DNA of 64,000 bases from Corythucha ciliata (Eukaryota; Arthropoda; Insecta; Hemiptera; Tingidae). Made by a program: the position numbers and the translations under genes. Shown in pieces: positions 1 through 10,519 of this stretch. The notes under the pieces were generated by a model, which made no database searches, was not told the DNA's origin, and saw nothing but the letters and a program-made list of their open reading frames with translations. Positions within the stretch are counted from its first letter, which is position 1. The number at the start of each line of letters is the position of its first letter. The DNA is taken from NCBI GenBank assembly GCA_038030265.1, contig CM075939.1, forward strand, positions 18,457,253-18,521,252, written 5' to 3'.

Positions 1-1720
1 AGGAGGCAATAACGTGCTTGCAAGAGCCTGAGCTACCTGCCTTACAATTACTACACTTGACTTTAGTAACTTTCAAGCAACTGACCTGGCTCACTAAAAC
101 TCCTTCAATCTGGGGCCCTAGTTAGAGTTGTCGGGAAATAATCCCGCAAGCGGTATACAAGGACGCTTCATCAGAAATAGTATTATCTCGCCATAGCAAC
201 CACCTCACGTGAGTTTTTCCCAAGGTAAATAGACTAAAGAGGTATGCTCTTAATTTTCAACCAATTATTATTGTTTGTGCCATGACGTCATGGGATGACA
301 AATTTTAAAAGATTAACAGGTGGGACTTTTTTCAATAAAACAAAACTATCAATATTTCTGGGGCCACTTTTGAAATCGGGTGAACTACGCATTATTGCCT
401 GCAGGACAATGATCCTGTGAAAGAAGTGATTGCAGGGCCGCTAAATGTAATGGTTGGAGCAAAGAAAACTGCTGCAGGTGCAGGGTATCATCGCAGTTGT
501 GAAACTTTTAGAAATTATTTTAAGATAGAGCTAAGTTGAGCAATTTTCTCGTTAAGCAATGAGTTTTCGTGACACTCATCAACATAGAGACCTCGCCACC
601 GTTCCAATTAACAATAATATAAGCGCCCCGAAACACTTGGCTTCGTATTAAGGGTTCTCGGCGGTGTTTGGACAACAAACCGCACATCGACCAATACGCT
701 CGTATGGTGAAATCGCCCTACTCCATCCTGGGTATGTGGCCAGGGGCCATAGTATGAACGGTCGGGGAAAAAGCCGAGTAAGAAATGACATTATCCCGCC
801 ATAGCAATCACGTCTAGTGGCATTTTCGCACGAGTTCGTACTAAGGCCCCAGATGAGGCAAACGAATTCCTCGATATCGACAGTGATTGAAAACGGCTAG
901 GTTCCAGGACGGGATTCTGGTCGAAGGACACCATTAGTACTAAAATACTAAATTACTTCTATTTTTATACACAACAGGGAACACTTTTAAACTTCAGCTT
1001 TATTGTCCAACCTCTATCTAAGAAATGCTCGTGAGCGTGATTGTCGCGGGCAGCAGAGAAGCCCTTCCTTGCTCGCTCGAAAAGCTTACTAGTCGTTTCT
1101 CACTGATTCACATAATAAACTCGTCCGTCACTGCGCCGAGTGCTGTCTGTACTGAATACACGGGGCTTCACGTGGCACGTGTCAATTAACTGGACCTTAA
1201 AACGGTACATAAGGTCTAAGGAACAACTCAACAGGAATTTGGTCGGCCAAATTATATCGCTTTAAAAAAAATTCCAGGCACTTATTTTGGCTTTTCATTC
1301 AGTTTTTGCTTCATCTACAAAGAAATTCCAAGGAATCAACCATGAGAGGGAAAGCTTCATATGTGAAGTTTGGTACCTCATTATTTTTTTTACTCCCGTG
1401 ACGTCAATTTTGACAAAAATGTCCTTAGTTACGAGCATACCTCTGTAAGTCTATTTACCTTGAGTTTTTCCCGACAACTCGGAATAAGGCCCCTGGGGCA
1501 AGGTGACTAAACTTTACTATAGGTGCCGCAGATTTCCCCCTGCCCATCGGACAGGAGGGGTGGAGACTGACGTCACCAGCAGTCCTTTGCTCCCGATTGC
1601 TCACCCTAGAGCAGCAGAGCAAGTTAATTTTGAAATTGAAGTTTATGAATTCTCAAAAATCACAACCCAATAACAATTAATAATGTACTGGGTCCAGCGC
1701 AATGGCGGTTGGGACTGCTC
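1..1720. repeat. Left copy of a direct repeat of at least 1.72 kb
   Basis: Bases 1-1720 match 62281-64000 in the same orientation almost base for base. Both ends of the repeat run off the window, so its true length is unknown. Differences are scattered single bases and small indels, including a 6-base insertion near 62762 in the right copy. The repeat contains at least two TIR elements, annotated separately. It could be a segmental duplication, a large transposon present twice, or a scaffolding artefact. Confidence 0.95.
125..1480. mobile_element. Non-autonomous DNA element with short inverted ends (1.36 kb)
   Basis: The left end reads GAGTTGTCGGGAAA and the right end carries its reverse complement at 1467-1480. 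A second inverted block, CAAGGTAAATAGACT on the left (about 219-233), has its complement about 20 bases inside the right end. An internal direct repeat is visible (about 166-215 against 779-830, sharing a CGCCATAGCAA core). No open frame of note lies inside. No convincing target duplication was found. A second copy lies at 62405-63767. Confidence 0.55.
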
Positions 1721-1785
1721 GTGACGTAGGTGAAGGACAGTGATCTGCGGCACCTATAGAAAATTTAGTCACCTTGCCCCTGGGG
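1490..1785. mobile_element. MITE with about 40 bp inverted repeats
   Basis: The two ends, starting CCCCTGGGGCAAGGTGAC, are inverted copies over about 40 bases (1490-1530 against 1742-1785). It abuts the preceding TIR element. An internal GACGTCAC/GTGACGT pair extends the symmetry. A diverged partial copy of its interior lies at about 57270-57385, and another begins at about 63777. Confidence 0.65.
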
Positions 1786-1788
1786 GGT

Positions 1789-2007
1789 GATTCTGTAACT
1801 TGCAAAATTTACGTGTCGTAAAATGGAAGAAGGGCGAGGGGAGGTACCTCGTTGCCATGGTTTTTACGATACCTAGTGAATTAAACTGTGGAATTTTCAC
1901 GCTAGAATGTGTGGTCTCGAAGAACAATGACAAATGCGTGGAAAACCCAAGGCAACGGGGTACATCCTCTCCCCCTCCTTCCCAGTTACGACACGTAAAT
2001 TTTGCGA
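1789..2007. mobile_element. Small palindromic MITE running into the assembly gap
   Basis: Bases 1800-1872 and 1936-2007 are inverted copies of about 70 bases, sharing AAATTTACGTGTCGTAA, around a roughly 65-base centre. The right end is lost in the run of Ns. It codes for nothing recognisable. Confidence 0.55.
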
Positions 2008-2507
2008 NNNNNNNNNNNNNNNNNNNNNNNNNNNNNNNNNNNNNNNNNNNNNNNNNNNNNNNNNNNNNNNNNNNNNNNNNNNNNNNNNNNNNNNNNNNNN
2101 NNNNNNNNNNNNNNNNNNNNNNNNNNNNNNNNNNNNNNNNNNNNNNNNNNNNNNNNNNNNNNNNNNNNNNNNNNNNNNNNNNNNNNNNNNNNNNNNNNNN
2201 NNNNNNNNNNNNNNNNNNNNNNNNNNNNNNNNNNNNNNNNNNNNNNNNNNNNNNNNNNNNNNNNNNNNNNNNNNNNNNNNNNNNNNNNNNNNNNNNNNNN
2301 NNNNNNNNNNNNNNNNNNNNNNNNNNNNNNNNNNNNNNNNNNNNNNNNNNNNNNNNNNNNNNNNNNNNNNNNNNNNNNNNNNNNNNNNNNNNNNNNNNNN
2401 NNNNNNNNNNNNNNNNNNNNNNNNNNNNNNNNNNNNNNNNNNNNNNNNNNNNNNNNNNNNNNNNNNNNNNNNNNNNNNNNNNNNNNNNNNNNNNNNNNNN
2501 NNNNNNN
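2008..2507. other. Assembly gap, 500 N
   Basis: Run of exactly 500 N, a conventional scaffold gap size. Sequence to its left ends in a palindromic MITE, a likely cause of the break. Confidence 1.
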
Positions 2508-2533
2508 TGAATGTAACAGTGCCGTCAAATAAA

Positions 2534-3019
2534 ATGGATCCAAACGGGGGAAAGGCACCACCTCCCTGGGGAAAAACACCCGAGGAGAGTCGCCCTAGAA
2601 GGCGCCGGTTGCCCGAGTGTCCGTGTAGCATAAAATTGAAAAAAAAAAGGAACATCAGACAACAAGAGATCGAACTGAAAGTAAGTCAAGTCTCCTGTAC
2701 GGAATGGCTTCGTCCTTCCACAACAGGACACTATTATGTTCACTACAATAAACTGAAATATTTTGTTCCGTTCTTTATTCACCCCCCCCCCCCCAAAGTA
2801 TTTACCCGTTCAAGTGTTTTTTACCCCTCGGCCCTCATTCTTTCTTCCTTTTTTTTTCAGGGCCGACCCAAACCCAGTCCCCCACCGTTACCGGTGGCCT
2901 TTGTCGTTTTTCCCGAGGATCAAGTTACAAAGAAATTTCGTCCTATCACTTTATCCAAAGACAAATGGCCTATTTGTAAGGATTGTGGAGGACCCTTGGA
3001 CTGGACAATGGATTATTAA
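2534..3019 (+). CDS. Possible two-exon gene, small basic protein of unknown function
   Basis: An ATG at 2534 with A at -3 opens a basic, proline-rich frame with an RPRRRR patch. A good donor (AAA|GTAAGT) lies at 2681. A strong acceptor, a long pyrimidine tract ending in CAG, is at 2860, giving a 180 bp intron in phase 0. The second exon, 2861-3019, continues for about 50 codons to TAA and ends with a CXXC-like CKDCGG motif. The product would be about 100 residues. I recognise no family. The frame also reads upstream into the N gap, so this could be the 3' end of a longer gene. The splice signals make it more than a chance frame, but expression is unproven. Confidence 0.35.
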   Translation: MDPNGGKAPPPWGKTPEESRPRRRRLPECPCSIKLKKKRNIRQQEIELKVSQVSCTEWLRPSTTGHYYVHYNKLKYFVPFFIHPPPPKVFTRSSVFYPSALILSSFFFQGRPKPSPPPLPVAFVVFPEDQVTKKFRPITLSKDKWPICKDCGGPLDWTMDY

Positions 3020-4095
3020 AAGAGATACGTTTTCCGTCTGTTTCGATGCATTAAAATTGGCTCCTTCCTTTGGACTTATGATAATGCCAAATGTTGGCTT
3101 ATTAAAAACGGATTAACGGATTGATTTTCGTAACTATTCTTTTATATAGCAAAATTCTTCGGACCTTCCGCCGCGAAGTTATCGCTGTCATAAACTTAGT
3201 AAATCACTAAACGTGTAAATTAAAAAATCGAGACACTACTACTTTCCTACAGCCACGTCTAAACAATAATTTTGATTCAAATTGTCAACGGTATATCCTT
3301 TTATGGTGCCTTTATGACGAAGCTCCCGAGCCTCATCTACAAAACAAGCGTTACTCATGCGAGACCGCGTTATTTACTCACCTACCCGCGCACCCTTGAG
3401 CTTCCTCCAGTGTTATACTAGTAAACATCGCGGAAGAAATTGAAAACGGGGGAATTTATATTGAGGGTGAAGATTTGCATATCTTTATATGTGAGATACT
3501 GGGGACTTTGTGCGGGCATGGAGAATTCTAAATCAGAATAATTTCGTGGCAAAGAGTATAGAAGGAGAAAAGCCGGGGAGAGCTATAGTCTTCAAAGACA
3601 TTAAACTGTAAATAATCGAATGTTTACCCTTCACTTGGACCCCCTTCCCAAGTGCACTACCATACTTAACCATCTCATCCACTCCTCCTCCCTTCTTTCC
3701 CCCTCCACCCGCCATGTACCATGGAACTGGGATGCAAATAGTCGTCTGAAATGAAGGAGCATGAATATTTATGGTACGTAAAGAGAGTGAATGTCAAGTA
3801 TATACACGGAAGCGTGGATCCGGTTCCTATGGGTTCTCTCGCTGACGTTTTTGAGCGGTGATATGTTTTAAAACTCGTTTGTATCTCTCCTGGAAAAGCA
3901 TACTAAATGAATAAAGGAATTAAAAGTAAACAGAGTAAAATATAGCGTTTTATGCCACAAAAGGATGCCTAAAGCGAATTTATGTAGCTGGAAATACCAA
4001 TTACTCAATCACGTGGTCTAGGCCACAGAATAATAACTTTACTGAATTACAGGTTAGCTCTGGCCTTTGGGTACAGTCGATTCGTGTTGGGATGG
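3020..4095. other. No gene seen
   Basis: AT-rich spacer with no convincing frame, RNA gene or repeat recognised. The short minus-strand frame at 3533-3715 is low complexity and has no supporting signals. Confidence 0.6.
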
Positions 4096-4469
4096 AGGGC
4101 CGTATTCAGAAACCCACTGTAACATGACCAATAGCCCCCCCCCCCATTCAAAATTTTGTTGTGCCCGTCCAGATTGAATTTGTATACAGTAGGATAAGGT
4201 AGTTTAAGGTTCTTCTTCTCTTTTTTTTTTTTTTTTTTTCTTTCGTCTTTTATTTTATTGGTAGTCATTTATTCGTGTCACTTCGCTCTTTTTGATTTTC
4301 CTGGAACTCAATGTAAATAGTTGACGTTAAGTAGAAAGCTCTATGCGCACTCTCTGGGTGGGAACCGGGAAAGAAGATATTTCTCCCGTCGTCCTCTAAA
4401 GCGCCACTCCCTAATCCCCTCCTAGTTGCCCTGCTCACACTTACCACAAAAAGAAGGTGGGGACGTCCC

Positions 4470-4477
4470 TATAAAAA
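4470..4477 (+). promoter_or_regulatory. LTR TATA box
   Basis: TATAAAAA inside the 5' LTR; the equivalent in the 3' LTR is at 8346-8353. Transcription starting about 30 bases downstream would place both minisatellite arrays inside the transcript leader. Confidence 0.6.
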
Positions 4478-4542
4478 CGAGGTGCTTGGTCTGAAAAGGT
4501 CGTCGCGATCACGCTAAACTAGCGAGCAATACGGTTCCGGTT

Positions 4543-4708
4543 GTTTGGGTCTGCCACCCCGCAAGTTGGTGTAAAGTGTTTGGGTCTGCCACCCCGCAAG
4601 TTGGTGTAAAGTGTTTGGGTCTGCCACCCCGCAAGTTGGTGTAAAGTGTTTGGGTCTGCCACCCCGCAAGTTGGCGTGAGTGTTGGGTCTGCCACCCCGC
4701 AAGTTGGC
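4543..4708 (+). repeat. 35 bp tandem repeat, 5 units (5' LTR)
   Basis: Units share the core TCTGCCACCCCGCAAGTTGG with a 35 bp period; the last unit is shortened. The same five-unit array is in the 3' LTR at 8419-8584. Because the period is not a multiple of three, the minus-strand reading frames over it are artefacts. Confidence 0.95.
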
Positions 4709-4810
4709 GCAGTCGCGTTTGTTTACAGTTGTGCCGGTCCGTTTGCTGCTCGCTAGCGAGAGTGCGTGAGTATACTTTGCGTGTACAAAGTGCGTATACC
4801 CCGTCTGTTT

Positions 4811-5520
4811 TCGTGTTCACCAACGAGTTCGTTTACACCCACCTTTTTCTACACCACCGAGTCTTCATCACCGTCTTCGTGTTCACCAACGAGTTCGTTT
4901 ACACCCACCTTTTTCTACACCACCGAGTCTTCATCACCGTCTTCGTGTTCACCAAAAATTCGTTTACACCCACCTTTTTCTACACCACCGAGTCTTCATC
5001 ACCGTCTTCGTGTTCACCAACAATTCGTTTACACCCACCTTTTTCTACACCACCGAGTTTTCATCATCGTCTTCGTGTTCACCAACGAGTTCGTTTACAC
5101 CCACCTTTTTCTACACCACCGAGTTTTCATCATCGTCTTCGTGTTCACCAACGAGTTCGTTTACACCCACCTTTTTCTACACCACCGAGTCTTCATCATC
5201 GTCTTCGTGTTCGCCAACGAGTTCGTTTACACCCACCTTTTTCTACACCACCGAGTCTTCATCACCGTCTTCGTGTTCACCAACGAGTTCGTTTACACCC
5301 ACCTTTTTCTACACCACCGAGTCTTCATCACCGTCTTCGTGTTCACCAGCGAGTTCGTTTACACCCACCTTTTTCTACACCACCGAGTCTTCATCACCGT
5401 CTTCGTGTTCACCAACGAGTTCGTTTACACCCACCTTTTTCTACACCACCGAGTCTTCATCACCGTCTTCGTGTTCACCAACGGGTCATCTACACCCAGC
5501 TGTTTCTTCACCACTTCGTC
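4811..5520 (+). repeat. 66 bp tandem repeat, 10 units plus a degenerate one (5' LTR)
   Basis: Each unit contains CTTTTTCTACACCACCGAG; I count ten in this LTR and nine in the other. Sixty-six is divisible by three and the unit has no stop codon on the plus strand, so long frames run through in all three phases. They are not supported as genes. Confidence 0.95.
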
Positions 5521-5928
5521 TCCACCACCATCATCCCAAGCTCCACCGCAGAACTTTCAAAACCCCCAGGTCAGTGTGACAGGGTCATCTAATTTTCCTT
5601 TGCATTACCTGAATTTATTACCCCGTCTTACATCGAAACGTCTGAACCTTCCCGTCCCAGAGAGTGCGTAGCGAGAAATATTGCAACAATAACCCGACCC
5701 CTGTACATATATATTTATCCCCCGGAAGAAGTTTATTCCTTACTATTCGATTTACGGAAATATTTTAAGATTGTCCAGTTTTATTTCTTTAGAATATAGT
5801 GTTTAAAATAAAATTCTTAAAAACCACGAAACTCTATTTTCTTGCCTGTCGATATCCCATCCCTTGGACAAAACCCAACAAAAGTAAGTAACGACCCCCG
5901 ACAACGAAGTAATTTGGGGTCACAATTT

Positions 5929-5946
5929 TGGTGTCAGAAGTGGGAT
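5929..5946 (+). other. Primer-binding site, tRNA-Leu type
   Basis: TGGTGTCAGAAGTGGGAT begins four bases after the LTR. It is complementary to the usual 3' end of animal tRNA-Leu, including CCA. Confidence 0.75.
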
Positions 5947-6077
5947 GTCCAAGGTGCTCTGTGGTTGTCGACACTCAAGGAAATCAGAAGTTAGGTCCCC
6001 TAGGATTAAGGACGATTAGAAGTAAGAACAATTTTCAGTTTTAAATCTCGGAATAGACTTAGGATCTGACCTACATA

Positions 6078-7973
6078 ATGAGCGACAGGGGAGATAGCCC
6101 CGATAGGGGGAATGATGCCTTTGATCGGTTGGCTGATTTGTTCCGACCAGTACTGCAGCAGATTGCTGACCAGAACCGCCCACCCCCGGCCCCTCAATTA
6201 CCACCCTCGTTTCTACTCACCGTCGATGCTTGGGAACCGGATCAGGAGGGTGGCATCACGATTAGTCAGTTCTTCTCGTTGTTCGAAAATGTTACTCACG
6301 ATTTACCTGACCGGCAAAAACTTAACCTACTCCAATCAAGATTAAAGAAAGGGGCATTGTCATATTACTTGACGCTTACTGGAATTTGGGGGGAAGCGAA
6401 CGCGTACGAACAAGTTCGCGATGCCCTGATAAATAGGTTTACTAAGAAAACGTCCCCAGAAGAAGCTATTATGCGTTTGATGGCTACAAAGCAACGTGTA
6501 GGGGAAACTCCTCAAAAATTTGCCGAGCGAATAACCGCAGTGGCAGAAGACACCCTAACTCCCTTAGAGGCTCGACAGCCGTACGCGGTTAGGAAGCAGG
6601 CCATACAGAGCCGAGCCCTTTCGGCCTTCATAAATAATTGCAACCATGCAGGACTAATGTCCGCCTTCGAGCCTAGAGACATGGAAGAGGCCGTCCGCAA
6701 AGCTGAGAAACTTAACGGTCGCACCAACCCAGCGGACCATGACGACGTTCCCCTTTTCAAAGTGCAAGAAGCACCACAAGCACGAGGAGGAGTCACCTGT
6801 TATCGATGTCAAGAGATGGGACATATGGCCCGTAACTGTCCCCAGAATATTAACCCTAGGGCTAACATTACTGTCACTACTGCCCCGACTGATCCTCGCC
6901 GACTGGCCAAACCAAATAGGCCCTGTAAATTTTGTCAATCAACTGATCATTTCCCCGTCGACTGTACGTATCGTACGACGAATAAAAACAGTTCTCCAAT
7001 CTCCTGCGATTACTGCGGATTTCTGGGGCACGACGAAACTACGTGTCGACGTCAAAAGAACGACGGGAGTGCTCCCATACATGCTAAAGTAGTACGTGCC
7101 CATGATCTCGACAAGGACCCCATCTATATTCCCCACCTGAACACTGTAGGAAACGCCTTGTTGATTATTCAGGTAAAACTAGAAGACCAATGGCATCCGA
7201 TGATTGTGGACACAGGGGCACAAACCTCCATTGTCCCCTACCCGATTTCGGGGGTCCCACTCGAGCCCTGCTGTCAAGTTGCCAGCCTAGCGGATGGTTC
7301 ACGAGTATCTCTTTTGGGCAAGCAAAAACTACAGGCGGAGGTGTGTGGTGTAAAGTTATACCACACTTGGGCGGTGTTGCCCATGCAAGGGCCCAGCTAT
7401 GGACTATTGGGATTAGACCTTCTAAAGAAACTTCCCATCATGATCGACCCCAGTCTAGGGAAGATTGTATTGAAATCTAACGACAAGAAAGATACGGTAC
7501 CTTGGCTTAGTCCAAGCGAGAAAGCTCCTGAAACAAGAGACGAGAGTCGATGCATGTATCGGAAGGAAGGGGACCCTCCGGACGATCGCGCTCTTCCGCA
7601 GAATAAAAGCCTCGAAAAGTTCGAGCTAAACCCTCGACAGTTTCCGTCGACCTCCGAAGCACGACGAATAGTCACTCCGGAGCCCGAGAGTTCTCGCTCC
7701 CATGCAACGCAGACATCCCGAACTACAGCTTCTACTTCGACAGCAGTGCGAGAAAACCTGGAAAGCATGGTACGCATCTTCGCGGAACCCAACCCTGCGA
7801 TACAGGAACCCCTCGTCGTCAAGGTGGCCCGTCTCGACTGCCAGATAGCCCCGAAAATCGCACGGCAACGGAACCACTCCAGGACGAAAATTTACATTGC
7901 AAGGCGTGTTTGGTCGCACGGATGTTTCGATCCCGGCGGGAGTGTCCGAAAACCGCCTAGGCTAAAACCCTAG
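6078..7973 (+). CDS. Gag-protease polyprotein of the LTR element
   Basis: A 631-residue intact frame, starting at the first ATG after the leader. Residues about 60-215 look like a Gypsy-type Gag core. Three CCHC zinc knuckles follow, at residues 241-254, 283-296 and 310-323, all with CX2CX4HX4C spacing; these would bind element RNA. A retropepsin-like domain lies at about 360-465, with the DTGA active site at 378-381 and a LLGLDLL segment near 443, and would process Gag. After residue 470 the chain is hydrophilic, Ser/Arg-rich and of no known domain. The frame ends 30 bases before the 3' LTR. No trace of reverse transcriptase follows. An open frame of this length suggests selection on Gag or recent formation. 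Confidence 0.92.
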   Translation: MSDRGDSPDRGNDAFDRLADLFRPVLQQIADQNRPPPAPQLPPSFLLTVDAWEPDQEGGITISQFFSLFENVTHDLPDRQKLNLLQSRLKKGALSYYLTLTGIWGEANAYEQVRDALINRFTKKTSPEEAIMRLMATKQRVGETPQKFAERITAVAEDTLTPLEARQPYAVRKQAIQSRALSAFINNCNHAGLMSAFEPRDMEEAVRKAEKLNGRTNPADHDDVPLFKVQEAPQARGGVTCYRCQEMGHMARNCPQNINPRANITVTTAPTDPRRLAKPNRPCKFCQSTDHFPVDCTYRTTNKNSSPISCDYCGFLGHDETTCRRQKNDGSAPIHAKVVRAHDLDKDPIYIPHLNTVGNALLIIQVKLEDQWHPMIVDTGAQTSIVPYPISGVPLEPCCQVASLADGSRVSLLGKQKLQAEVCGVKLYHTWAVLPMQGPSYGLLGLDLLKKLPIMIDPSLGKIVLKSNDKKDTVPWLSPSEKAPETRDESRCMYRKEGDPPDDRALPQNKSLEKFELNPRQFPSTSEARRIVTPEPESSRSHATQTSRTTASTSTAVRENLESMVRIFAEPNPAIQEPLVVKVARLDCQIAPKIARQRNHSRTKIYIARRVWSHGCFDPGGSVRKPPRLKP

Positions 7974-7988
7974 GCGATTTTCGGAAGC

Positions 7989-8003
7989 TAAGGGGGAAGG
8001 AAT
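7989..8003 (+). other. Polypurine tract
   Basis: A purine-rich run (TAAGGGGGAAGGAAT) directly before the TGTAAC start of the 3' LTR, the usual plus-strand primer site. Confidence 0.75.
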
Positions 8004-9734
8004 TGTAACATGACCAATAGCCCCCCCCCCCCATTCAAAATTTTGTTGTGCCCGTCCAGATTGAATTTGTATACAGTAGGATAAGGTAGTTTAAGGTTCT
8101 TCTTCTCTTTTTTTTTTTTTTTTTCTTTCGTCTTTTATTTTATTGGTAGTCATTTATTCGTGTCACTTCGCTCTTTGATTTCCTGCATGTAAATAGTTGA
8201 CGTTAAGTAGAAAGCTCTATGCGCACTCTCTGGGTGGGAACCGGGAAAGAAGATATTTCTCCCGTCGTCCTCTAAAGCGCCACTCCCTAATCCCCTCCTA
8301 GTTGCCCTGCTCACACTTACCACAAAAAGAAGGTGGGGACGTCCCTATAAAAACGAGGTGCTTGGTCTGAAAAGGGAGTCGCGATCACGCTAAACTAGCG
8401 AGCAATACGGTTCCGGTTGTTTGGGTCTGCCACCCCGCAAGTTGGTGTAAAGTGTTTGGGTCTGCCACCCCGCAAGTTGGTGTAAAGTGTTTGGGTCTGC
8501 CACCCCGCAAGTTGGTGTAAAGTGTTTGGGTCTGCCACCCCGCAAGTTGGCGTGAGTGTTGGGTCTGCCACCCCGCAAGTTGGCGCAGTCGCGTTTGTTT
8601 ACAGTTGTGCCGGTCCGTTTGCTGCTCGCTAGCGAGAGTGCGTGAGTATACTTTGCGTGTACAAAGTGCGTATACCCCGTCTGTTTTCGTGTTCACCAAC
8701 GAGTTCGTTTACACCCACCTTTTTCTACACCACCGAGTCTTCATCACCGTCTTCGTGTTCACCAAAAATTCGTTTACACCCACCTTTTTCTACACCACCG
8801 AGTCTTCATCACCGTCTTCGTGTTCACCAACAATTCGTTTACACCCACCTTTTTCTACACCACCGAGTTTTCATCATCGTCTTCGTGTTCACCAACGAGT
8901 TCGTTTACACCCACCTTTTTCTACACCACCGAGTCTTCATCATCGTCTTTGTGTTCACCAACGAGTTCGTTTACACCCACCTTTTTCTACACCACCGAGT
9001 CTTCATCATCGTCTTCGTGTTCACCAACGAGTTCGTTTACACCCACCTTTTTCTACACCACCGAGTCTTCATCATCGTCTTCGTGTTCGCCAACGAGTTC
9101 GTTTACACCCACCTTTTTCTACACCACCGAGTCTTCATCACCGTCTTCGTGTTCACCAACGAGTTCGTTTACACCCACCTTTTTCTACACCACCGAGTCT
9201 TCATCACCGTCTTCGTGTTCACCAACGAGTTCGTTTACACCCACCTTTTTCTACACCACCGAGTCTTCATCACCGTCTTCGTGTTCACCAACGGGTCATC
9301 TACACCCAGCTGTTTCTTCACCACTTCGTCTCCACCACCATCATCCCAAGCTCCACCGCAGAACTTTCAAAACCCCCAGGTCAGTGTGACAGGGTCATCT
9401 AATTTTCCTTTGCATTACCTGAATTTATTACCCCGTCTTACATCGAAACGTCTGAACCTTCCCGTCCCAGAGAGTGCGTAGCGAGAAATATTGCAACAAT
9501 AACCCGACCCCTGTACATATATATTTATCCCCCGGAAGAAGTTTATTCCTTACTATTCGATTTACGGAAATATTTTAAGATTGTCCAGTTTTATTTCTTT
9601 AGAATATAGTGTTTGAAATAAAATTCTTAAAAACCACGAAACTCTATTTTCTTGCCTGTCGATATCCCATCCCTTGGACAAAACCCAACAAAAGTAAGTA
9701 ACGACCCCCGACAACGAAGTAATTTGGGGTCACA
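8004..9734 (+). repeat. 3' LTR of the Gag-protease element
   Basis: 1731 bp partner of 4118-5924. It lacks one 66 bp unit and about 10 bases near 8172-8185 compared with the 5' LTR. The 35 bp array is at 8419-8584 and the 66 bp array runs from 8687 to about 9330. Confidence 0.92.
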
Positions 9735-9940
9735 CCACCTTCACAAAGCCTTAACTAAAGGAGTTGAAAAATGTGATGGTTTATAAAAATATGTCATCTG
9801 ATTTGAAGCGCTTAAAGGAGATGTAAAGGTTAAGGTTGGTTTCTGAATACGGCCCTGAATGTACTTCGGAAGCACGAAAGACGGATAGATACACGTTTTC
9901 CTCTGTTAAATTATATATATAAATAAACTCCGTTTTTCAG

Positions 9941-10134
9941 TGGGACACAGGCTAAAATTGCTGTTCTGGTGTACTGGAGAAAGAACATTGCCAGTGGCTT
10001 CCGTGCCCCAATACTTCAGGTTGGAGGCCGATGGAAGAAGTGGGGGAAGAAGCCGTGAGCGTTTGGATTTCATGTCGCACGGTCAGGACAGGAGGAATAA
10101 CCCTCGTTGCATCTTCCGCACGGAAGGCAGCAAA
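9941..10134 (+). other. Possible lone internal exon, unknown protein
   Basis: A 194-base open stretch is bounded by a good acceptor (pyrimidines then CAG at 9940) and a donor (AAA|GTAGGT). The reading is polar and Arg-rich and resembles nothing I know. No partner exon is visible nearby. This is weak evidence; it may be chance or an exon stranded by insertions. Confidence 0.2.
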
Positions 10135-10519
10135 GTAGGTTATTTCGAACGACTGATAGAAAAACAAACTTTATGCATTCCCGAGTAATTTTATTCTCAG
10201 CTCACGAATTTTTGAGGCAATGTCCTCAACTTTCATTTCGAACGGTCCATTTAATCCCTAAATTACTACAACAGAGTTTAGCGATTATTGCTCTTGCGAG
10301 AAAACTTATTTTAGCTCATTCAATTCATGAACTAATTCAGTGTTCATTACCTCTAACTCCTTATTTAATTTTGAAATGGAGGCCACCTAGAATTTCATTA
10401 TTGAGCTTTCCTGTATTTTCATCCTTTTGCCATTTAACTTGGACTACGATGTCGCTTATGACTTTTACTCCCCATTAAGCCTCACATCGGAAGAGCCCAA
10501 GTTTTCCGAAATTTGCTTA

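Larger units (their letters stand above)
4118..5924 (+). repeat. 5' LTR of the Gag-protease element
   Basis: TG...CA-bounded 1807 bp repeat. In order it holds a poly-C and poly-T tract, a TATA box, five 35 bp units, ten 66 bp units and an AATAAA-type signal near 5809. It ends five bases before the primer site. Confidence 0.92.
4118..9734 (+). mobile_element. Gag-protease-only LTR retrotransposon with giant LTRs
   Basis: Two long direct repeats (1807 and 1731 bp) beginning TGTAAC and ending GGGGTCACA flank a 2079 bp internal region. A 4 bp target duplication, CCAC, is present at 4114-4117 and 9735-9738. The internal region has a tRNA-Leu-type primer site, one long open frame for Gag and aspartic protease, and a purine tract. 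Reverse transcriptase, RNase H and integrase are entirely absent, so it must depend on enzymes from another element. Its layout resembles the short Gag-only LTR elements known from plants (TR-GAG type). The LTRs differ by only a few substitutions plus changes in repeat number and poly-T length, so it inserted fairly recently. Confidence 0.9.
4096..9856. mobile_element. Small MITE split by the LTR element
   Basis: A perfect 19-base inverted repeat, whose core is GGGCCGTATTCAGAAACC, lies at 4096-4114 and 9838-9856. Removing the LTR element at 4118-9734 and one CCAC duplication leaves a MITE of about 140 bp. This fixes the order of insertion: the MITE first, then the LTR element. Confidence 0.7.

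Noticed and set aside
1800..3019. Long frames crossing the first N gap
   Set aside because: Most of their length is N; only the segment after 2534 has splice support.
4509..4823. Minus-strand frames over the 35 bp repeat
   Set aside because: Products of the tandem repeat; they also recur at 8385-8699.
4729..5671. Three overlapping frames of 189-301 codons
   Set aside because: They run through the 66 bp tandem repeat, which has no stop in any plus-strand frame; their protein is just the repeat read three ways. The same applies to 8605-9481.
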